Source of the DNA: Pararhizobium sp. IMCC21322
GTDB taxonomy: Bacteria > Pseudomonadota > Alphaproteobacteria > Rhizobiales > GCA-2746425
DNA: 64,000 nucleotides
Direction: 5' to 3'
Assembly: GCF_030758295.1 (NCBI RefSeq)
Contig: NZ_CP132335.1
Location: 4,440,412 to 4,504,411 of the forward strand
The translations under genes and the position numbers were made by a program. The notes beneath the pieces are model-generated. The model saw nothing but the letters and a program-made list of their open reading frames with translations, was not told where the DNA came from and searched no databases. The number at the start of each line of letters is the position of its first letter. The stretch's first letter is position 1. Positions 45,559-55,068 of this stretch are shown here, one piece after another.

Positions 45559-46734
45559 CTAAAACAAATCTGCAGGATCGGCACTGGCCAGCCTGCGCGT
45601 GGCAATCGCACCGGAAATGGAACAGCTTGCAATCGTGCCCAAAAACACGGCAATGGGACGGGCCATATCCATCATCACCGGAAGACCGGTTGCAGAATTC
45701 AAAAGCTGATAGAGGATGCTGGAAATGATCAATCCTGGCACAAATCCGAAAATCGCCAATATCAGAGCTTCCTCAAAAATGATCCCCATGAAGAAAGACT
45801 GGCCGTAGCCCATTGCCTTGAAGGTCGCGTATTCTTTCAGATGGTCTGCAACATCGGTTGACAGAAGCTGATACACAATGACCAGACCAACAATCACCCC
45901 CATCACCACCCCAAACCCGAAAATCAGCCCCGTTGGCCGTTCGGTTGTCTGATAAATCTGGTCAGCTTTTGCTGCATCGGCCAAGGTGCGCACCTTCACC
46001 TTGTTGTCCGGCAGCAAAAGACGCAGCTCATCAATAACAGCATCGACGTTAAATCCAGGTTTGGTTTTGAGCAGAATGTGATTCGGCGCACCGGCAATGC
46101 GGCTGCTGAAAAGACGCAGAAACGTCTGGTCAGATGTCACCATGTAACCATCTGAGCTAAATCCACCGCCAATACTGATGGTTCCAGGCACCTTCAGCGT
46201 GCGACCCCGCGTTTCAAAAATCAACGGATTGTCCGGTGATATCAAAGATAACCGGTCTGTATCCGCGCCTCGTGTCAAACGATCAATCAGGGCTGTATCA
46301 ATCAAAAGCAGATTGGCAATCTTGTTGCGAATCTCGGGAATGACATAGGCACCCTGGGAAGGATCCAGCGCCAGAACCTGAAGGTTGGTCACGTTGCCAT
46401 CATCGCGTGTCCAGTCCACATTGCCAATGAACAGCGGTAAAGCACTTGCGACACCTGGCACTGACATGGACTCAAAACCGCGCTGACGCGGGACATTACT
46501 GCCATCTGTCAACGTATTTGCATCTGCCGAGGAAATGATGATGTCGGCATCAAACAACGTATATGGCAACAGGATCGTCGTATTCAGCGCAAACATCACC
46601 CCCAGCTGGACGAACACAAGAATGTTCGCAAAGGCAATACCGGCCACCGCCGCCGCCAAACGGGTTTTATTGTGCAAAAGCTGCAGCCAGCCAATCGGCA
46701 TTCGCCCAAGCAGCCGCGCCAAAATTGCCGTCAA
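45559..46734 (-). CDS. DevC-type ABC exporter permease
   Basis: 391-aa MacB/FtsX-like permease: one membrane segment near the N-terminus (LAAAVAGIAFANILVFVQLGVMF), a large extracytoplasmic domain, then three segments at the C-terminus, including GLIFGFGVVMGVIVGLVIVYQLLSTDV and the YATFKAMGYG coupling segment typical of DevC. Its start overlaps the devB stop by 4 bp. Confidence 0.92.
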   Translation of the reverse strand: MTAILARLLGRMPIGWLQLLHNKTRLAAAVAGIAFANILVFVQLGVMFALNTTILLPYTLFDADIIISSADANTLTDGSNVPRQRGFESMSVPGVASALPLFIGNVDWTRDDGNVTNLQVLALDPSQGAYVIPEIRNKIANLLLIDTALIDRLTRGADTDRLSLISPDNPLIFETRGRTLKVPGTISIGGGFSSDGYMVTSDQTFLRLFSSRIAGAPNHILLKTKPGFNVDAVIDELRLLLPDNKVKVRTLADAAKADQIYQTTERPTGLIFGFGVVMGVIVGLVIVYQLLSTDVADHLKEYATFKAMGYGQSFFMGIIFEEALILAIFGFVPGLIISSILYQLLNSATGLPVMMDMARPIAVFLGTIASCSISGAIATRRLASADPADLF

Positions 46735-47930
46735 TTCTCCGACCCCACCACGATGCGGGCTACAATTTCCAGATTGGTGAACCGGGCCGCAATATCCGAT
46801 GAAGCCGGATCCAGCTGGACAATGATTTCGACGACGCGCGCATCTGTATTGGCTGCCGGGTCATCAGCGGTAACGGTCTGCCGCTCCACTTCAAGTCCGA
46901 TCTCCGTCACCACACCTGTCAGGCTTTGCTGAAAAGCATCGGCCACAATCTGGACGCTCTGTCCCAACTGAACCAGCCCGATCTGGTTCTGAAATATCTC
47001 TACCTCCGCCGTCATGTTTTCAACATCACCAATATCAGCGACACCATCAGCACCGGACTTTTCGCCCGCACGCACATGAACATCCAGAACTGTGCCATTC
47101 ATTGGCGCAATGACCATTGCCTTTGACAAATCGTTTTTGGAACGGCGTAATTCTGCTTTTGCAGAATCAAGATTACGTGCCGCCACAACCACATCAACCT
47201 GTGCGTCCAAACCATCGCTGGTATAGCGCGACAACGTTGCAGAATTGCGCTCGACCTCCCGCTCGGCCTGCACCATCACCGACCGCGCCAGATCCAATGC
47301 CGCCTGTGAGGAAACGCCACGATCCGAGAGCGATTTGGTACGCTCAAAATCCTGCCGGGCAACATCCGATGCCGCCTGACTTCTCTGCAGAGATGCTTCC
47401 GCTTCGGCAATACTGGCACGCACCGTGTCACGCGTCTGGTCAAGCGTAGCACGATGCACAGCAACATTCGCTTCCGCCGTTTCCACCAGCGCCTCAAGTT
47501 GGCCCAGACTATCCAGAACAGCAATCGTATCGCCCTTCCTGACCTTGTCTCCGGCACGCACAAGAACGTCGCTGATCCGCGCATCCCCTGCCCCGAAGGG
47601 CAGTGCAACGGTCACCACATCCCCGTTGGGGATCAAGCGACCAAGCCCGGCAACCAATTTTGGTTTTGCGGCTTCAGGATCAGACGTTTGAGCGCTTGGT
47701 ACCGGCACTGCAATCGGGGTATTGCTGCCACCACCGGGCTGCAAACCAACCAGTTGGAAAAAGGCTTTCAGGCCGGGAGGCTGAAAATAAAGACCCACAA
47801 TCCCTCCGGCAAATAATGTAACCAGAAAAAGCGGTATGAGTATGAGCCGTGAGGGCAAGCGAAAACGAGAGCGACGCACCGGACCAGATGATGCAACAGG
47901 CGACATCTCAGTATGATCCATAACCATCAT
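46731..47930 (-). CDS. DevB/HlyD-type periplasmic adaptor
   Basis: About 399-aa membrane-fusion protein: N-terminal membrane anchor (LILIPLFLVTLFAGGIVGLYF), lipoyl-like halves (RISDVLVRAGDKVRKGDTIAVLDSLG and later MVIAPMNGTVLDVHVRAGEKSG) on either side of a long coiled coil with SLQRSQAASDVARQDFERTKSL. It bridges the DevCA inner-membrane complex to an outer-membrane factor. The start is not certain; several Met codons follow 47930 and a TTG lies at 47966. Divergent from the tetR gene. Confidence 0.88.
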   Translation of the reverse strand: MMVMDHTEMSPVASSGPVRRSRFRLPSRLILIPLFLVTLFAGGIVGLYFQPPGLKAFFQLVGLQPGGGSNTPIAVPVPSAQTSDPEAAKPKLVAGLGRLIPNGDVVTVALPFGAGDARISDVLVRAGDKVRKGDTIAVLDSLGQLEALVETAEANVAVHRATLDQTRDTVRASIAEAEASLQRSQAASDVARQDFERTKSLSDRGVSSQAALDLARSVMVQAEREVERNSATLSRYTSDGLDAQVDVVVAARNLDSAKAELRRSKNDLSKAMVIAPMNGTVLDVHVRAGEKSGADGVADIGDVENMTAEVEIFQNQIGLVQLGQSVQIVADAFQQSLTGVVTEIGLEVERQTVTADDPAANTDARVVEIIVQLDPASSDIAARFTNLEIVARIVVGSEN

Positions 47931-48059
47931 CGGCAGGTCATCAGAATGATCCGGGGGCTGCTGCAAACCTGCATTCCTGTTAAAAAATCACGGTTTTCTT
48001 TGACACCTTGTCCAAAACTGGAAGACAAAGGCAGTCAGGCTGAACCTGTTAAAACAGAT

Positions 48060-48077
48060 AATGACTCAAAAGTCATT
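48060..48077. promoter_or_regulatory. Inverted repeat between the exporter operon and tetR
   Basis: AATGACT (48060-48066) and AGTCATT (48071-48077) form a perfect inverted repeat with a 4-bp spacer, 29 bp before the tetR start and about 130 bp before devB. It is a natural candidate operator for the divergent TetR-family regulator. The further TCAATGAC at 48092-48099 resembles one half-site. Confidence 0.5.
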
Positions 48078-48106
48078 AAAATTCCAACCCTGTCAATGAC
48101 CGTCCT

Positions 48107-48733
48107 ATGACCAAAATTGAAGCTGATTCACAAAAACCAAAACGCAGGAAGGCCGCGCGCCCCGGCGAAATTTTGCAGGCTGGTCTTGAAGAGTTCGCAA
48201 TCAGCGGATTGGCCGCAACGCGCCTTGAGGATATTGCGCAACGTGCAGGGATCGCGAAAGGCACGATCTACCGTTACTTCGACAGCAAGGAAGACTTGTT
48301 CATGGCTGTGGTCCGCTCACGCCTGGTTCTCTCATTGGACCAGTTTGAGGAAATGGTCACAAACTATCCCGGACCAACCGATGCCTTGCTGAGGCTGGTG
48401 CTGACCGGCATCTACAGGCAATTCGTTGGCAGCGACATTTCAGGGGTTATCCGAATATTGATTTCCGAAGGGCCACGGTTTCCCGGTCTTGTCGATCTCT
48501 ACCACAAGGAAGTCATTTCCAAAGGCGTCACCCTGTTAACGCACATCATCACACGCGGCATTGAGCGGGGTGAAATTCGGGATGGGCCAGCTGCAAGGGA
48601 GCCAAGGCTGATCATGGCACCCACGATTTTGGCGGTGCTCTGGGATCTGACTTTCAAGGCTCAGGACCCGATCGATATCGAAGAATACCTGAACGCACAT
48701 ATCGACATCATTCTGCATGGCCTGAGCGCCTGA
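48107..48733 (+). CDS. TetR/AcrR family transcriptional regulator
   Basis: 208-aa regulator with the TetR helix-turn-helix at residues about 20-66 (ILQAGLEEFAISGLAATRLEDIAQRAGIAKGTIYRYFDSKEDLF) and a C-terminal ligand domain of the TetR_C_33 type, a group often found beside efflux pumps. It is divergent from the devBCA operon, the usual layout for a local repressor; the inverted repeat at 48060-48077 is its likely target. Confidence 0.92.
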   Translation: MTKIEADSQKPKRRKAARPGEILQAGLEEFAISGLAATRLEDIAQRAGIAKGTIYRYFDSKEDLFMAVVRSRLVLSLDQFEEMVTNYPGPTDALLRLVLTGIYRQFVGSDISGVIRILISEGPRFPGLVDLYHKEVISKGVTLLTHIITRGIERGEIRDGPAAREPRLIMAPTILAVLWDLTFKAQDPIDIEEYLNAHIDIILHGLSA

Positions 48734-48798
48734 ACAAAACGCAACAGCCAAGCATGTCTCAAAATTATTCTAGTTTGGAAGAATGGATATTTACGGAA

Positions 48799-49002
48799 TT
48801 AAGCTGAAAAATCCAGATTTGTTCCGACACCGCTTGCCAGATTTGCTGCAATTTTTTCCAGATTTTCGCTGCTTTCCTGCATGGCAGTAATCAGCGTCTG
48901 CGCTGCATCCTGGTCCATCTGAATCATGCGTGCAGCCACCGCGCCAGTAATTTTTGCTTGCGTGGAGGCCGTCATCAATGCTGCTGCGACTGTTGGTTCC
49001 AT
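48799..49002 (-). CDS. YjfB-like putative motility protein
   Basis: 67-aa helical protein. The pattern A-x2-M-x-A-S-TQAKITGAVAARMIQMDQDAAQTLI followed by a C-terminal GTNLDFSA resembles the YjfB family (PF14070), annotated as putative motility proteins without a known activity. ATG 49002. It lies 35 bp downstream of the acyl-CoA ligase stop on the same strand. No flagellar genes are in the window, so the context gives no support for a motility role. Confidence 0.6.
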   Translation of the reverse strand: MEPTVAAALMTASTQAKITGAVAARMIQMDQDAAQTLITAMQESSENLEKIAANLASGVGTNLDFSA

Positions 49003-49037
49003 GGGATAAACCTAGAATTGAAACCTTTACAATTCGT

Positions 49038-50603
49038 TTACGGGGCAATTGCCTGTGCCAAAGCAAAACGGGCCAGCTTGCCGCTGGCGGTCTTTGGCAG
49101 GCCGTCCACTTCAACCCATTTCTTCGGCCGCTTATAATCAACCAGCAGCGGCGCCAGATTGCGGTTCAACTCGTTCGGGGCAAGCTTCGCGCCGGGTTGC
49201 GGCACCACATAAGCCACAAGCCCTGTTCCGCGACCGGGCACCACCCCTTCGGCAACAGCAACTTCCTTGATATCGGGAAGCGACAGAATAATGGTTTCAA
49301 TTTCCTCAGGATTAGCCCGATATCCCTCGACATTGACGAGGTAATCAAGCCGTCCTTCATACTGGATATAACCATCCTGATCCCGCAGCCCCAGATCCCC
49401 GGTCATGAACCACGCCCCGCGAACCGAAGCCTTGGTGGTCTCGGCATCGTTCCAGTACCCAAGCATCAAGGCTGGGTCGGAACGGTGGGTCGCGATGACG
49501 CCAATCTGATTGACGCCAACATTTTTCAAGCCCGCATCAGGAGCCAAAATCGACAGTTTGCTGCCAGGGGCAGGCCTGCCAATTTTCCCAGGTTTTACCG
49601 GGCAGTCCGGCCCACTGAAAATCGGGCAGGCAATCTCTGCCAGTTCATAGCCATCATAGATCGGATGACCCGTCACAGCCTGCCACTCTTCAGCAACATG
49701 GGCTGGCAGAATTGCGCCGGTGGAAATGGCTCTGGTGAGGGTGGGCATTGCCCCTTCCGTGACCGTGCCACTTTTCAGCGCCGTGTTGTATTGCCCTGGC
49801 ATCGCCACAACAATGGTGGCACCGCTCAGTTCCACCAGAAGCGGCAAAGCTTTGTCAAAAACGCCGCGTAGATCGGGCGGAGACAGCAGAACAATCGCAG
49901 CGCCGCAGCACAAGGGATCCATAAGACCATACCCGATACTGCGCGCCCAGTTATCTGCACCCGTATGCAGCATCCGGTCCTTCTGGGTCAGACCGAGCCA
50001 GGGCTTATGATGACGCAAGCGGCCCCAAAGCGCGCGATGCGCATGTAACACCCCGCGAGGTGGGCCGGACGTGCCATCAGTGTAAATCAGATAGGCGGGA
50101 TCATAGGAAAATGTGCGGGCATACAGCCCAAGCGGACTTTGCGACAGAAAGTGCAAATCATCCGGGCCAAAAATCTTTGCATCGGTTTGCTCCGAAGGCA
50201 GCGACGTTGCGCCATCATGAGCGATGATCACTGGCTTGCAGTCGTTCGCTATATGATCAAGGTCGCGCTGGCTGATCCGGTCAGAGGTTGCGACAGGAAC
50301 AAACCCGCCTGCCAGACAGGCAAAATACATGATTGGAAACCAGACACTGTTGCCCATACGCAGCAACACGCGATCTCCCATTTTGATGCCAAGAGACTGC
50401 AGCCCGTTTCTGGTGCGCAGAACGGCGTCTTCCAATGAAGCATAGGTCCACACATCAGATGGCTCATGTGTGGTGCCGTCAAACACCATCAGCGCAATAT
50501 TATCCGGTTTGCTAGCCGCCATACGGCCAAGCGCATAGGCAGCTATGTTCAACCGTTCGGGAGTTTCGTCAGTTGGCTCCAAGAAACGCTCCAAAACACT
50601 CAA
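49038..50603 (-). CDS. Acyl-CoA synthetase, benzoate-CoA ligase-like
   Basis: 521-aa class I adenylate-forming enzyme. The P-loop reads YTDGTSGPPRGV in place of the usual YTSGTTGxPKGV. The GYELAEI and TGDLGLRDQDGYIQYEGRLDYLV motifs are intact, and the C-terminal PKTASGKLAR keeps the catalytic lysine. The overall layout, including LHTGADNWARSIGYGLMDPL, resembles benzoate/aryl-CoA ligases. It activates an acid to acyl-CoA, but the substrate is unknown. It lies 73 bp after the 3-hydroxyacyl-CoA dehydrogenase gene, probably in the same operon. Confidence 0.82.
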   Translation of the reverse strand: MSVLERFLEPTDETPERLNIAAYALGRMAASKPDNIALMVFDGTTHEPSDVWTYASLEDAVLRTRNGLQSLGIKMGDRVLLRMGNSVWFPIMYFACLAGGFVPVATSDRISQRDLDHIANDCKPVIIAHDGATSLPSEQTDAKIFGPDDLHFLSQSPLGLYARTFSYDPAYLIYTDGTSGPPRGVLHAHRALWGRLRHHKPWLGLTQKDRMLHTGADNWARSIGYGLMDPLCCGAAIVLLSPPDLRGVFDKALPLLVELSGATIVVAMPGQYNTALKSGTVTEGAMPTLTRAISTGAILPAHVAEEWQAVTGHPIYDGYELAEIACPIFSGPDCPVKPGKIGRPAPGSKLSILAPDAGLKNVGVNQIGVIATHRSDPALMLGYWNDAETTKASVRGAWFMTGDLGLRDQDGYIQYEGRLDYLVNVEGYRANPEEIETIILSLPDIKEVAVAEGVVPGRGTGLVAYVVPQPGAKLAPNELNRNLAPLLVDYKRPKKWVEVDGLPKTASGKLARFALAQAIAP

Positions 50604-50676
50604 CGGCGCTTCATATGCACCAATGCCGGAACAACAAGCCGGGCCTCGGCATTGATGTCAAGCCGGGACTGAAAAC

Positions 50677-51555
50677 CTAGCGGGTGGGAACCGGCTCGTC
50701 TCCGCGATAATCATAAAAGCCGCGATTGGTTTTCCGGCCCAGCCAACCGGCCTCGACATATTTCACCAAGAGCGGACAAGGGCGATATTTACTGTCAGCC
50801 AGACCCTCATAGAGCACCTGCATGATTGACAGGCAGGTATCAAGGCCAATGAAATCTGCCAGTTGCAGCGGGCCCATCGGGTGATTCGCGCCAAGTTTCA
50901 AAGCCGTATCAATTGCTTCAACCGAACCAACACCTTCATAAAGCGTATAAATCGCCTCATTGATCATTGGCATCAAAATACGGTTGACGATGAAGGCCGG
51001 GAAATCCTCTGCCACAGTGATGGTTTTATCCATCTTCTGAACATAGACTTTTGCCGCGTCAAACGTTTCATCTTCCGTGGCAATGCCACGCACCAGCTCC
51101 ACAAGCTTCATGATAGGAACAGGGTTCATGAAATGGATGCCCATAAACCGTTCCGGGCGGTCTGTGGTCGCTGCCAACCGGGTTATCGAAATGGAAGATG
51201 TGTTGGAAGCAATCATGGCTTCGGGCTTCAGAACCGGACACAAGGCTGCAAAAATCTTGCGCTTGACGGTTTCGTCTTCCGTTGCCGCCTCGATTGCAAG
51301 ATCCACGTCTGCCAGCGCTTCAATGCCATTTGCTGCATGCAGTTTTGACACTGCGGCGTCGCGCTCAGCTTCGGTGATCTGGCCCTTGCTCATCTGCCGA
51401 CCGAGATTCCCGGTAATCGTGGCAAGGCCCTCTTCTATCCGGTCTTCGGAAATATCGTATAGATATACATCATAGCCGGACAACGCGCTCACATGGGCAA
51501 TTCCTGAGCCCATCTGGCCTGCGCCGATGACGCCTACGGATTTAATTTCGGTCAT
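50677..51555 (-). CDS. 3-hydroxybutyryl-CoA dehydrogenase
   Basis: 292-aa NAD-dependent dehydrogenase that oxidises (S)-3-hydroxyacyl-CoA or reduces acetoacetyl-CoA. Rossmann motif GVIGAGQMGSGIAHV, catalytic region RFMGIHFMNPVPIMKLVELV, C-terminal LGANHPMGPLQLADFIGLDT. The single-domain length distinguishes it from the FadB fusion. It follows etfBA, the electron carrier for acyl-CoA dehydrogenases, after 160 bp, a typical arrangement in the order. Confidence 0.94.
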   Translation of the reverse strand: MTEIKSVGVIGAGQMGSGIAHVSALSGYDVYLYDISEDRIEEGLATITGNLGRQMSKGQITEAERDAAVSKLHAANGIEALADVDLAIEAATEDETVKRKIFAALCPVLKPEAMIASNTSSISITRLAATTDRPERFMGIHFMNPVPIMKLVELVRGIATEDETFDAAKVYVQKMDKTITVAEDFPAFIVNRILMPMINEAIYTLYEGVGSVEAIDTALKLGANHPMGPLQLADFIGLDTCLSIMQVLYEGLADSKYRPCPLLVKYVEAGWLGRKTNRGFYDYRGDEPVPTR

Positions 51556-51714
51556 TGTTCATTCCGGTCAAAATCTTGAGGGAGTCAGACTGTGTTGCAC
51601 TGCAACAGAATTTGCAATCTGTTTTTCTATTGTGCGTTAAAAGGATGGTAGCCTAATTTTTCATCAGGCTAAAGTCCCGCACAATAATCTCTACCTCAAT
51701 TTTTTGACTTCAAT

Positions 51715-52656
51715 TCAGGACGCCTTGTCGAGTTCGGCCTCCAACTGAGGGAGAACCTCGAACAAATCGGCCACAAGACCATAATCAGCAACCTGAAAAA
51801 TTGGTGCTTCATCATCCTTGTTGATGGCAACTATGACCTTGCTGTCCTTCATGCCCGCCAGATGCTGAATAGCTCCGGAAATGCCGCACGCAATGTAAAG
51901 CTCCGGTGCAACCACCTTTCCGGTCTGACCAACCTGCCAGTCATTTGGCGCATATCCGGCATCAACAGCTGCGCGTGAAGCACCAACAGCCGCGCCAAGC
52001 TTGTCAGCCACCGGCATAATGACCTCCTGGAATTTTTCCGACGAGCCAAGCGCACGGCCACCTGAAATGATGATCTTGGCCGAAGTCAGTTCAGGGCGTT
52101 CAGATTTGGAAACATCCTCACCGACATAGGAGGACAGTGATGGCCCTTCGTCACCGGACACAGTTTCCACAGCAGCGGACCCACCTTCTTCAGCTACGGC
52201 AAAGGCTGCTGTCCGGATGGTGATGACCTTGGTGGCATCATTCGACTGAACCGTCTGAATGGCGTTACCGGCATAGATCGGGCGCTCAAACGTGTCAGCG
52301 CTGATAATGGCTGTAATATCGGATACCTGCATGACATCCAGCAAAGCTGCCACACGCGGCATGATGTTTTTGCCATTGGTCGTATTGGGTGCCACCAGTG
52401 CGGTGTAATCACCGGCAAGTGAGACAATCAGCGCAGCCATCGGCTCTGCAAGAAGATGGTCATAGGCAGCAGCTTCCGCATGCAGAACCTTTTCAACGCC
52501 AGCAATCTTTGCGGCGTGGGCGGCCACATCTGCACTGCCGCTTCCTGCGACAAGAACATGGACCGCTGCACCAAGATCGGCTGCAGCGCTGATGGCGCGT
52601 AAGGTCGAGTCGTTCAAAGCAAGATTATCGTGATCCGCTATCAATAAAGTCGTCAT
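51715..52656 (-). CDS. etfA: Electron transfer flavoprotein subunit alpha
   Basis: 313-aa FAD-binding ETF subunit that carries electrons from acyl-CoA and other dehydrogenases to ETF-quinone oxidoreductase. The C-terminal FAD domain includes IISGGRALGSSEKF, VGQTGKVVAPELYIACGISGAIQHLAGM and INKDDEAPIFQVADYGLVAD. Its start is 14 bp after the etfB stop. Confidence 0.96.
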   Translation of the reverse strand: MTTLLIADHDNLALNDSTLRAISAAADLGAAVHVLVAGSGSADVAAHAAKIAGVEKVLHAEAAAYDHLLAEPMAALIVSLAGDYTALVAPNTTNGKNIMPRVAALLDVMQVSDITAIISADTFERPIYAGNAIQTVQSNDATKVITIRTAAFAVAEEGGSAAVETVSGDEGPSLSSYVGEDVSKSERPELTSAKIIISGGRALGSSEKFQEVIMPVADKLGAAVGASRAAVDAGYAPNDWQVGQTGKVVAPELYIACGISGAIQHLAGMKDSKVIVAINKDDEAPIFQVADYGLVADLFEVLPQLEAELDKAS

Positions 52657-52670
52657 CGCTTATACCTTCC

Positions 52671-53420
52671 TTAAAGAACGCCAGCTTCGTTGCGCAGCTT
52701 GTCCACCAGTTCAGCAACATTTGCCACTTTGACACCAGCTTCGCGCTTTTCAGGCTCAACGGTTTTCAAAACTGTGAGGCGCGGTGTCATATCAACACCA
52801 AAGTCAGCTGGTGTTTTCATCTCAATCGGTTTCTTCTTTGCCTTCATGATGTTGGGAAGCGAGGCATAGCGCGGCTCGTTAAGCCGCAGATCTGTTGTCA
52901 CGACAGCTGGCAATTTAAGCTTTACAGTCTGCAAACCACCATCCACTTCCCGCGTGACATCCATTTCACCATCGCCCACTGACAACACAGAGGCGAATGT
53001 GCCCTGAGACCAGCCCAGCAAAGCGGCAAGCATCTGGCCGGTCTGATTGCAATCATCGTCAATCGCCTGTTTTCCGGCAATCACCAGATCAGGTTTTTCC
53101 TCATCAACAATTTTCTGCAGAATTTTGGCGACAGCAAGCGGCTCGACCAACTCATCATGTTGTACCAGAATACCCCGGTCTGCACCCATGGCCAGACCTG
53201 TGCGAATGGTTTCCTGAGCCTGTTGCGGCCCAACTGAAACAACAATGACTTCGCTGGCTGTGCCAGCTTCACGCAGGCGCAGAGCTTCCTCAACAGAAAT
53301 CTCGTCAAACGGGTTCATGGCCATTTTGACATTGGCCAGTTCAACACCCGACCCGTCCGCTCTGACGCGGATTTTCACATTATAGTCCACCACCCGTTTT
53401 ACGGGCACCAGTATTTTCAT
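52671..53420 (-). CDS. etfB: Electron transfer flavoprotein subunit beta
   Basis: 249-aa AMP-binding ETF subunit: [51 protein letters not shown] and the recognition-loop [21 protein letters not shown] that docks to dehydrogenases. First gene of the etfBA pair. Confidence 0.96.
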   Translation of the reverse strand: MKILVPVKRVVDYNVKIRVRADGSGVELANVKMAMNPFDEISVEEALRLREAGTASEVIVVSVGPQQAQETIRTGLAMGADRGILVQHDELVEPLAVAKILQKIVDEEKPDLVIAGKQAIDDDCNQTGQMLAALLGWSQGTFASVLSVGDGEMDVTREVDGGLQTVKLKLPAVVTTDLRLNEPRYASLPNIMKAKKKPIEMKTPADFGVDMTPRLTVLKTVEPEKREAGVKVANVAELVDKLRNEAGVL

Positions 53421-53530
53421 GATTGTCTCCAGAATGCGCGCAACATGTGCCGAATTTGTAGCGAACCTATCGGTGCCCCCTTACCCTGTCAACGACACCA
53501 AACAACAGATTTTCGTCGTGTGATCAGGCG

Positions 53531-54229
53531 TCAGGGGATGGTCAGGTCCCGGTCGAATAAAGCCACCCCGCGCCGCTTCAGCAGAAGAACCAAAGCGGCA
53601 CCGCAGATGAGTCCACCGATATGCGCTATCCAGGCAACTTCACTGTCCGCTGCAGCAAACACATTATAGAATTGCATCAAGACCCATGCCCCCAGAACCC
53701 ACATGGCAGAAAGCCGAAGCGGTATGCGCCCAAGGGCCAGAATCCAGATCTTTACACGCGGATGGAGTATCAGATAGGCAGCAACGACCCCCGCAACAGC
53801 ACCTGAAGCGCCGATCAGTGGCGCATCGGAAGTCGGCTGAAAAAGGGCATGTGCGTAGCCCCCGCCAGCTGCGCACAAAAGATAGAAAAACAGATATTTT
53901 ACATGGCCCAGCGCATCTTCAATATTGTCTCCGAACACCCACAGAAACAGCATATTTCCCAGCAAATGCATCCAACCGCCGTGAAAGAAGGCGTATGAAA
54001 CCAAAGTCCAGTCCGCAGGTATGAACTTCAGATCGGGTGGCAGCGCCCGGGTTTCAAACAGAACCGACGGGATAACGCCGAATGACGCCGGAAAAATCTC
54101 CGAGTAACCCGGCGCAATTGGTGTTTGAAAAAACACAAATACGGCAATGGTAATGGCAATCAGGGCCCAGTTTACATAGGGACGTTTGACATAAATGAGT
54201 GGATTGCTGTCATGAAGTGGAAGAAACAT
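53531..54229 (-). CDS. Rhomboid family intramembrane serine protease
   Basis: 232-aa membrane protein with about six hydrophobic segments. Catalytic Ser in LIGASGAVAGVVAAYL and His in AHIGGLICGAALVLLL; HGGWMHLLGNMLFLWVFGDNIED is the conserved rhomboid segment. Rhomboids cleave transmembrane helices; substrates here are unknown. It follows the adenosyltransferase gene by 46 bp on the same strand. Confidence 0.92.
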   Translation of the reverse strand: MFLPLHDSNPLIYVKRPYVNWALIAITIAVFVFFQTPIAPGYSEIFPASFGVIPSVLFETRALPPDLKFIPADWTLVSYAFFHGGWMHLLGNMLFLWVFGDNIEDALGHVKYLFFYLLCAAGGGYAHALFQPTSDAPLIGASGAVAGVVAAYLILHPRVKIWILALGRIPLRLSAMWVLGAWVLMQFYNVFAAADSEVAWIAHIGGLICGAALVLLLKRRGVALFDRDLTIP

Positions 54230-54275
54230 AGCGAATCAGGCCCTGGAGCATATTTTGTCTATAGAGAAACAGGCT

Positions 54276-54857
54276 CTAACGGTTTTTGCCTGGAACCCAA
54301 AGCACATCCGCTTCTCCCTTGTCGTTCACCCATCGGGCAGCGACAAACAGAAAGTCTGACAGACGATTGAGATATTGAATGCAATAGGGGTTGACTGGCT
54401 CAGCCGCGTCACTGTCCAACTCCACCGTCAACCGCTCGGCTCGTCTGGCAACAGTACGTGCAACATGAAGATGCGCAGATGCCGGGCATCCGGCTGGCAG
54501 AACAAATGAACGCAAAGGCTGAAGCTCAGCATTCAGCGTATCAATGTCGCTCTCCAGACGCTGAACCTGAGATTCAATAATCCGCAACGGCTCATAGCCC
54601 AGATCCTCACCCTTGTCCGGGGTCGCCAGATCAGCTCCCAGATCAAAGCAATCATTCTGAATGCGGTTCAGCATGTCATCCAGGTCTGGAAAACCATGTT
54701 GTGTATGCAGCCGCGCCACGCCAATTACGGCATTTGCCTCATCAACTGTCCCATAGGATGTGACACGCAGATCAAATTTTGCACGCCGCTCCCCGTTGCC
54801 GAGCGCAGTTGTGCCCTTGTCCCCGGTTTTTGTGTAAATTTTGTTCAATATAACCAT
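54276..54857 (-). CDS. Cob(I)yrinic acid a,c-diamide adenosyltransferase, PduO type
   Basis: 193-aa trimeric ATP:corrinoid adenosyltransferase that makes adenosylcobalamin. Family segments: IYTKTGDKGTTALGNGERRAKFDLRVTSYGTVDEANA (ATP-binding N-terminus) and FVLPAGCPASAHLHVARTVARRAER. It lies between HIG1 and the rhomboid gene on the same strand, a recurrent arrangement upstream of etfBA in the order. Confidence 0.94.
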   Translation of the reverse strand: MVILNKIYTKTGDKGTTALGNGERRAKFDLRVTSYGTVDEANAVIGVARLHTQHGFPDLDDMLNRIQNDCFDLGADLATPDKGEDLGYEPLRIIESQVQRLESDIDTLNAELQPLRSFVLPAGCPASAHLHVARTVARRAERLTVELDSDAAEPVNPYCIQYLNRLSDFLFVAARWVNDKGEADVLWVPGKNR

Positions 54858-54869
54858 GACAAATCCTGC

Positions 54870-55061
54870 CTAACGCGACGTGAAGTAAAGCAGCGTCATC
54901 ATGATCACAACAGCCACGAATTGAAGGACAACACGCCAACGCATGAGCTTTTGGGACAAATTGGAATCGCCGCCACGCATCATATTATAAAGACCGAGCA
55001 ACAGCACGATTGCAACGGCGGCCAGAGCCACGCCAATGAGCCCTTTGGACAAGAATTCCAT
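54870..55061 (-). CDS. HIG1-domain twin-transmembrane protein
   Basis: 63-aa protein with two membrane segments (GVALAAVAIVLLLGLYNMM and VVLQFVAVVIMMTLLYF) joined by a basic loop GGDSNLSQKLMRWR, the HIG_1_N pattern shared with mitochondrial respiratory supercomplex factors. Its bacterial role is not settled; a link to respiration is plausible. It lies 12 bp before the adenosyltransferase gene. Confidence 0.88.
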   Translation of the reverse strand: MEFLSKGLIGVALAAVAIVLLLGLYNMMRGGDSNLSQKLMRWRVVLQFVAVVIMMTLLYFTSR

Positions 55062-55068
55062 TGTTCAC

